Below are positions 59,180 to 64,000 of a DNA stretch of 64,000 nt, one piece after another. The notes below the pieces were generated by a model, which saw nothing but the letters and a program-made list of their open reading frames with translations, searched no databases and was not told the origin of the DNA. The DNA is taken from positions 15,392,501 through 15,456,500 of the forward strand of contig JAFFJZ010000009.1 of the NCBI GenBank assembly GCA_018340375.1, written 5' to 3'. The translations under genes and the position numbers were made by a program. This stretch comes from Gonatopus flavifemur (taxonomy: Eukaryota > Arthropoda > Insecta > Hymenoptera > Dryinidae). How positions within the stretch are numbered: the first letter of the stretch is position 1; each line of letters begins with the position of its first letter.

Positions 59180-60105
59180 ATCATGTCCGAAACAATTGAT
59201 TGATTTTCTAATATTTTCATAATATTATTTCCCAAATACCTTGCATAATGCGATATCATTGACATCAAACGTCAACAATGTAACCATGGACTCAATTTGT
59301 TAGGTTACAATCCCTATTTCGTGCCAGTGAACACTTGAAAATGGATAACAGGGAATCATTACTACAATTCGAGGATTCTGTTTTGCATTGTATTCTTCCT
59401 GGATATATTTCACTATTTCCTGACACTTTTTGCTTGAATGAATCTTGTATGGACACATTATATATCATGAGAACTTTTTTGTGAATAATTAGAGAATGAG
59501 AGAGAAAACTATTTTGTGTGGATCATCCTTAGATTTGATGATTTACTGTTTCGATCGCCTTTTTTTCAATCCAAAGCAGTTTGTGTATCATTATCTTCAT
59601 GAAGTAATCATTCTTACAACTGGTTTGATGAAATTCTCTGAGCCTGTCTCTCATCACTTGAACGCTCGATTCAAATATATTTACAGCATTCTTTATCCTA
59701 CATAACCTGTTACATGTATCCCAATCTTTATCTATTGTACATTTCTTTCTGATATTAATTTCAGTGATTTGAGACGTATAAACCATGCCACATCAAATAA
59801 CTTCTCTTTTCAATTAGAGTCTCTCAAATACTTCTATCCTCACCCATTTTTTGGGGTTGATGTGACGTATATCTATATCTCATCAAAACGAAGAGATTGA
59901 GTAAATAATTTCCAAAATTCTTCACTCAAAACTAACCTGTTACTGAACAATGTGATCTACATAATGCCAAATCGATTCTTACTGAGACATTTTCAAATTT
60001 AGAACATCTCATTATAACGGACGAATATTATAACATGTTTTCCCACAAGAGGAACATCTTTCATAATAAATCAATTTAATAAATCAAAAATATTTGCAGA
60101 TCACT

Positions 60106-63100
60106 ATGGATCCGAGGGGAATCAAGCGAGGTAGTTGTTTTGGTTGTGAAGATTGTGATGCTTATGAGAGAGAAGCAGATAAAGCACTATGCAATTACTG
60201 TGGATGTGCACCAACGAAACATAAAAAAATAGGTAATTGTCTTAAGGGAGAATCTTGCTTCAGGAGGCCTAAAAAGAGTTTTTTTTCAGAATTTTTTTTA
60301 GGTTCAAAGAGAATATTTGAATGGAACGAATTTTTGGGGATAATTCCATATATGTTTCAAGTTGATAAAGAAATTCTTTCCATCGTGAAATGATTATATA
60401 TATGAGTTCATATGTCTAAATTCGTACAGCACCTCGCATTTCGAGTCTTTTTATAGTGGGAAAAATACAGGTCGTGTTTCTTGTCTAAAACAAAAAACCC
60501 GGGAAGATTTTCAATTTACGTACATTATTCTTCTATCGGAACCAAAAAAACCCCGGAGAAATCGTAGAATTCAAAATTTACCCGAGGTTCGAAAAAGGAA
60601 TAGTTGTATGTTGAGAAACAATAATTACTCCAACTTGCTATAAAAAATCTTCAGGAATAATTTTTCATAAATTTTTTTGGTGCAAATAGGAGAGAGCACA
60701 GAACTGGAGATAACAAGCTCTGGTTCGTTTTGATTGAACGTTTGGTTTTTGTGTCATCCTCACCACCAGTTTATAATAGGTGCAGAAAAGGAAAATGGAG
60801 AAAATTCACTTAATTTCATTATTTCTGATCAGAAAAATTGTTTTTTTTTTGGCTCGGGACATACATGAAAATACCGCCAAAAGTTCTTATCATTCAATCA
60901 TTTTTTTGGCTCCTAAAAAAATTTTCAAACAAACCGATTTTGTTGGACCCCCTAAAGCAGGAACTCTGCTTCATCACTGATCAACCCCCAAGTTTACTAT
61001 AGTGACACAATAAAGTTTTTCCACTGTATTCTGTATTGAAAATTATCGTGGTATTGAATTATAAACTCAAATGGTTTGTTGTTTCCTCACCCTCTCCTCA
61101 AGACATTAAAATATTTCAAAGAAAGATCATTCTAAATTTTTATATCCTTTCATGTGAACATTGTAACTGAAAAACACCGTTTTTTTCTTAATTTGTCACA
61201 TTTTACACCTACTCATTTTGGTCACGTTATTTTATTTCAATTTTCAAGCCTATCCATGATGTATCACACTCACAGAAAGAATTTCTTGACACAAGAAAAT
61301 TTTTCTTGTCACTGGGACAAAACTCATTTTTTTCTTGAGCCTACAAAATTTCACCAGAATTAAGGGAATTTCTTTTAAAATCAAAACGAACTTTTCTTGA
61401 TTCAAGTGAAATTTTTGAGGCTCAACATAAAAATGAGTTTTATCCCAGCAACAAGAAAAATTTTCTCATTCTAAAAAATTCTTTCTATGAGTGCATGAAT
61501 TTATCTAGAAACAGTGTTCAGTGTCAAAAGCACAGTAAACGTGAATATAAAAGAAGTCTTCACTTCACAAACATTCATTCATTCAAGGTTGAGAATTTCA
61601 AGTTCCACAAACAATTCTTACGAATGGTGTTTTCAACGTTTGTTTCCGTAGATGGAATAGATTCAACAAAAAATAGTTTGACTGAATTGAAAATCGTACA
61701 AGAGTATACGGTCCACTCAGATGGGAGCGTAGTCCCTGTCAATGAGATTTTGAACCCAAAAGAAGTGAATGACTCGGAATCGGATACGATCGCTTTGAAA
61801 GAAAATATTACACCAAATAAAAATTCAACAGCAAATCTACCATTATTAGAGAATTCGTCTTCTGGTGTACAAGTAGTAATTGCATCAACCTCTGCACAAC
61901 CAATCATTCAAAGTACAGCGAATCAACCTCAAACTGGACAATTGTGTGCGAATGCATCAACTTCATCCTCATCCAAAACTGCCGAAGTAAGAGCTCCAAA
62001 TCTGATTCATTCATCTGAAAAAAATATTGCATTCGATCAATCAATATATGAGCCGGCACGGCACTATTTTTCATTTCAGAATCGTGCTTCTATCGTAGAG
62101 TCATGTTTTCCTTTAGCTTGGCCTGATAACATAAGCGATATCATAAAAACGAATGATAAATTGTCATATAAATTGAGGAATGAAATTATCCGGAAAATCG
62201 TTACTCGGATGGTTGACCAAAAGCTGACAGATCACCATGATTTCATAGATGTCGCAGATCGCGCTTTGGAAAAAATTCCTAGTTTGAAATCTCCTATTGT
62301 TAAGGGCAATGTAAGTTTTATTTATGAAATGAAACTATGTAAAAATTCTCATTTTCTCCTATTTATTCTGTTACATTCACGTTTATTATGTGTTTCATGA
62401 AATTTAGGAGTCTTTAGTAGCACAAATGAAAAAATGCTGGAAAAATCACTTAAATTATTCGAACCGGAGTGCTGCGAAGAAGCAATCCGAAAATAAAAAT
62501 ACTGAAGAGATTAAAAAAGCCATGCTAGAGGAGATGACCAGAGAAGTACCATCCATATCCAGGTTGAAGTCCCTACTAGAATTATGCCGCGTAAAAAGAA
62601 AACAAGACGCCAAGAAAGCAGCATCTGCAATAGAACATCTCAAAGAATATCCAGCATTGACGATTCCTGATTTGGTATGAAAGTTTCTCATAAGAACTTG
62701 ATTTATCCAAAATATTAGTTGGAAATTCTTATTAAATGTCGAAACTATTTTTCAGTTACTTTGGGAATTCCAAGAAGAACTCAATTTAAAAATTGAAATT
62801 ATGAAAACTCGGTGGATCACTGTCATCCCAAAACTCATAGATTTTTTTTCGAAACCAAACTTAATACAAACGGAGGGTTCTTCAGAAGGTAGATGTGTCA
62901 TAGGCTGATTTAAAAAAAATTGTTCAATAATTCGCGTGTTGAAATTATTAAAACCAAGTAGTTGTGTAATTTATTAGTAATTTAATAGTAATTTTTATTT
63001 TATACCCTAATAGATCAGTTGACTATAGAAATCCTGCTACGAATAGATCACCGATTCAAATCTAAAATTAAAACCAGTAAGCCGGTGAAAATTTTACAAA

Positions 63101-63510
63101 TTTTCGAGGTTTGTAGTTGAAATTTGGTTTCCACTTCCATCAAGTTTTATGTCAAATCTTATCTATAAAATTTCCTAACACCACCTTCATTTCCACAGGA
63201 AAACACTAATCTTCCAAGCACTATTCCTGAGGTTACCGAACCCCCACGACTGATAGCAATTGGTACGAAAGATAAGCCGGAAATGAGTGTTTATACTTAC
63301 GTAGATGGTAAACCAATGTTTTCAGGTGGTGCTATTGATGCGCTTATTTATTTGAATGCTTTATACTGGATATTTAACATTGAATATGCACCACAAACTA
63401 AAATGGGGTGGACTTTTATTGCAGCCATTCTTTTACAAAAAAAATGTGCACCTTATTATGAAAAGTATAGGTCAATTATAATTGCTCTCGAAGAACTAGA
63501 CCTTTTTTGA
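60106..63510 (+). CDS. 530-aa six-exon protein, SAMD3-like/uncharacterised family (intact)
   Basis: Coding exons are 60106-60232, 61652-62310, 62408-62674, 62756-62888, 63014-63108 and 63199-63510. All introns are GT-AG with matching phases, totalling 1,593 nt. Exon 1 begins after TATTTGCAG and encodes a Cys cluster (C11, C14, C17, C29, C32, C34, H39; GSCFGCEDCDAY then CNYCGCAPTKH), probably metal-binding. A Ser/Thr/Asn-rich stretch lies at about 110-190. The conserved core starts at about SYKLRNEIIRKIV and ends with GGAIDALIYLNALYWIFNIEY near the C-terminus. This order resembles animal proteins often labelled sterile alpha motif domain-containing protein 3-like; I see no SAM domain. The function is unknown. 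Same strand and intactness as the 835-aa gene suggest a shared unit. The 1.4-kb first intron holds a MITE. The exon 1-2 join is the least certain. Confidence 0.7.
61267..61493. mobile_element. 227-bp MITE in intron 1 of the 530-aa gene
   Basis: CACTCACAGAAAGAATTTCT and the complement of AAATTCTTTCTATGAGTG form the ends. Further pairing (ACAAGAAAATTTTTCTTG; CTCATTTTT) makes most of it a long hairpin. It ends about 160 bp before the exon 2 acceptor. Confidence 0.6.
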
Positions 63511-64000
63511 TGTCAGAGTGTTTCTATTCAAGAAGATATGATTCTATCGTGTGATATATAATTGCATCTAATAATATAATCCTGTGGGAATTTTAGTTTT
63601 AATTCAGTTTCTCTATTCATTGTGTACTTGGAATGTATAAAAAGACTTTACGTGATTGTACCTAAGTATGTACTTCAAATATAACAATAAGTAAACCCCG
63701 CAGAGGATTCCAGGTAGATTCTGATAAACTGTGAAAATCTTGCCAAAGAAACCAGACAAATTCTGACATTCCTCCTCGTTTTAATTACAGATAGTCTCCA
63801 AAATTCTGTTAGGTTCTGCCTGGCATTCTTTGCAACGAAGTCACTGATGTCGAATCAGTCGTATTATTATTATTATTATTAATATTAATTAATTTATTAA
63901 TTTCATGACGTATTCATGTTAAAATTTCTTATCAACCATGTGATATCCTGAACTCGCTTATTTTCATATTTTTAATAAACTTTTTCCAATCTTGAATCCA
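63511..64000. other. Downstream region; microsatellite, no gene
   Basis: Includes a (TTA)n microsatellite at about 63862-63900. An element terminus or poly-A site for the 530-aa gene could lie here. AATAAA is at 63973-63978 (TTTTTAATAAACTTTT), 460 bp past the stop. Confidence 0.4.

Larger units (their letters stand above)
52822..64000 (+). mobile_element. Putative large EnSpm/CACTA-like element (left part; right end outside window)
   Basis: The left border is inferred from CACAGTAAAAAGAAAATC at 52822, which abruptly interrupts a tandem repeat unit. CACTA-superfamily elements of animals commonly end in CACTG or CACAG. Subterminal ACTGACTTTCAG and CTGAAAGTCAG form a small hairpin at about 52856-52885. 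Inside are two intact genes, which could be transposase and accessory protein. I find no matching TTTTTACTGTG-like right end up to 64000. The superfamily is a hypothesis. A domesticated gene pair beside unrelated sequence is the alternative. Confidence 0.35.

Noticed and set aside
60780..61363. Short frames in the first intron of the 530-aa gene
   Set aside because: Phase and splice sites support a continuous intron; the frames overlap homopolymer runs and a MITE.

Overview
This is a eukaryotic, AT-rich, intron-containing window, most likely from an insect genome. The element mix points to insects: a copia element with a tRNA-iMet-half primer site, a mariner, a DD41D rosa-like element, a pogo-like element, APE-type LINEs and a tRNA-derived SINE. 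A hymenopteran host is possible but not provable from sequence alone. I see no ordinary host housekeeping gene, rRNA, true tRNA or CRISPR. Nearly everything interpretable is a transposable element, many of them nested.

Layout. (1) 12-9518 is a nested stack. An outer palindromic element with an 8-bp direct repeat holds an element with 1.1-kb terminal inverted repeats (250-5793) whose broken gene resembles the DUF7869 type, and an intact-looking pogo/Tigger-like transposon (5989-9361). (2) 10195-13375 is a ~195-bp satellite-like repeat in direct and inverted copies, split by a 1.6-kb TIR element and a MITE. (3) 13381-18462 is a full-length copia element on the minus strand with a 5-bp target duplication and three nonsense codons. 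(4) 15783-34567 is a 6.26-kb segment present three times in tandem. Each unit carries the 5' part of the copia, a dead mariner, a 2.06-kb ATAT-rich element inserted in that mariner, and a piece of LINE 3' tail. The copies differ mainly in homopolymer lengths. (5) 34445-38750 is an APE-type LINE with MITEs inserted, one of them in its YADD catalytic motif. 40190-42364 is a second, craniofacial-development-protein-2-like (RTE-type) LINE. (6) 42.4-52.8 kb holds dispersed repeats, a SINE with a 10-bp target duplication, a dead DD41D transposon, a 2.86-kb non-autonomous element and small MITEs.

(7) 52822-64000 is the most interesting part. It holds two intact plus-strand genes. The first is a single-exon 835-aa protein with two C2H2 fingers and a transposase-like core (56014-58521). 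The second is a six-exon 530-aa gene (60106-63510) with an N-terminal Cys cluster, resembling the SAMD3-like/uncharacterised proteins of animal genomes. A CACAG-type boundary at 52822 cuts through a tandem repeat unit, so the two genes may be cargo of one large (>11 kb) EnSpm/CACTA-like transposon whose right end lies outside the window. The alternative is a domesticated gene pair.
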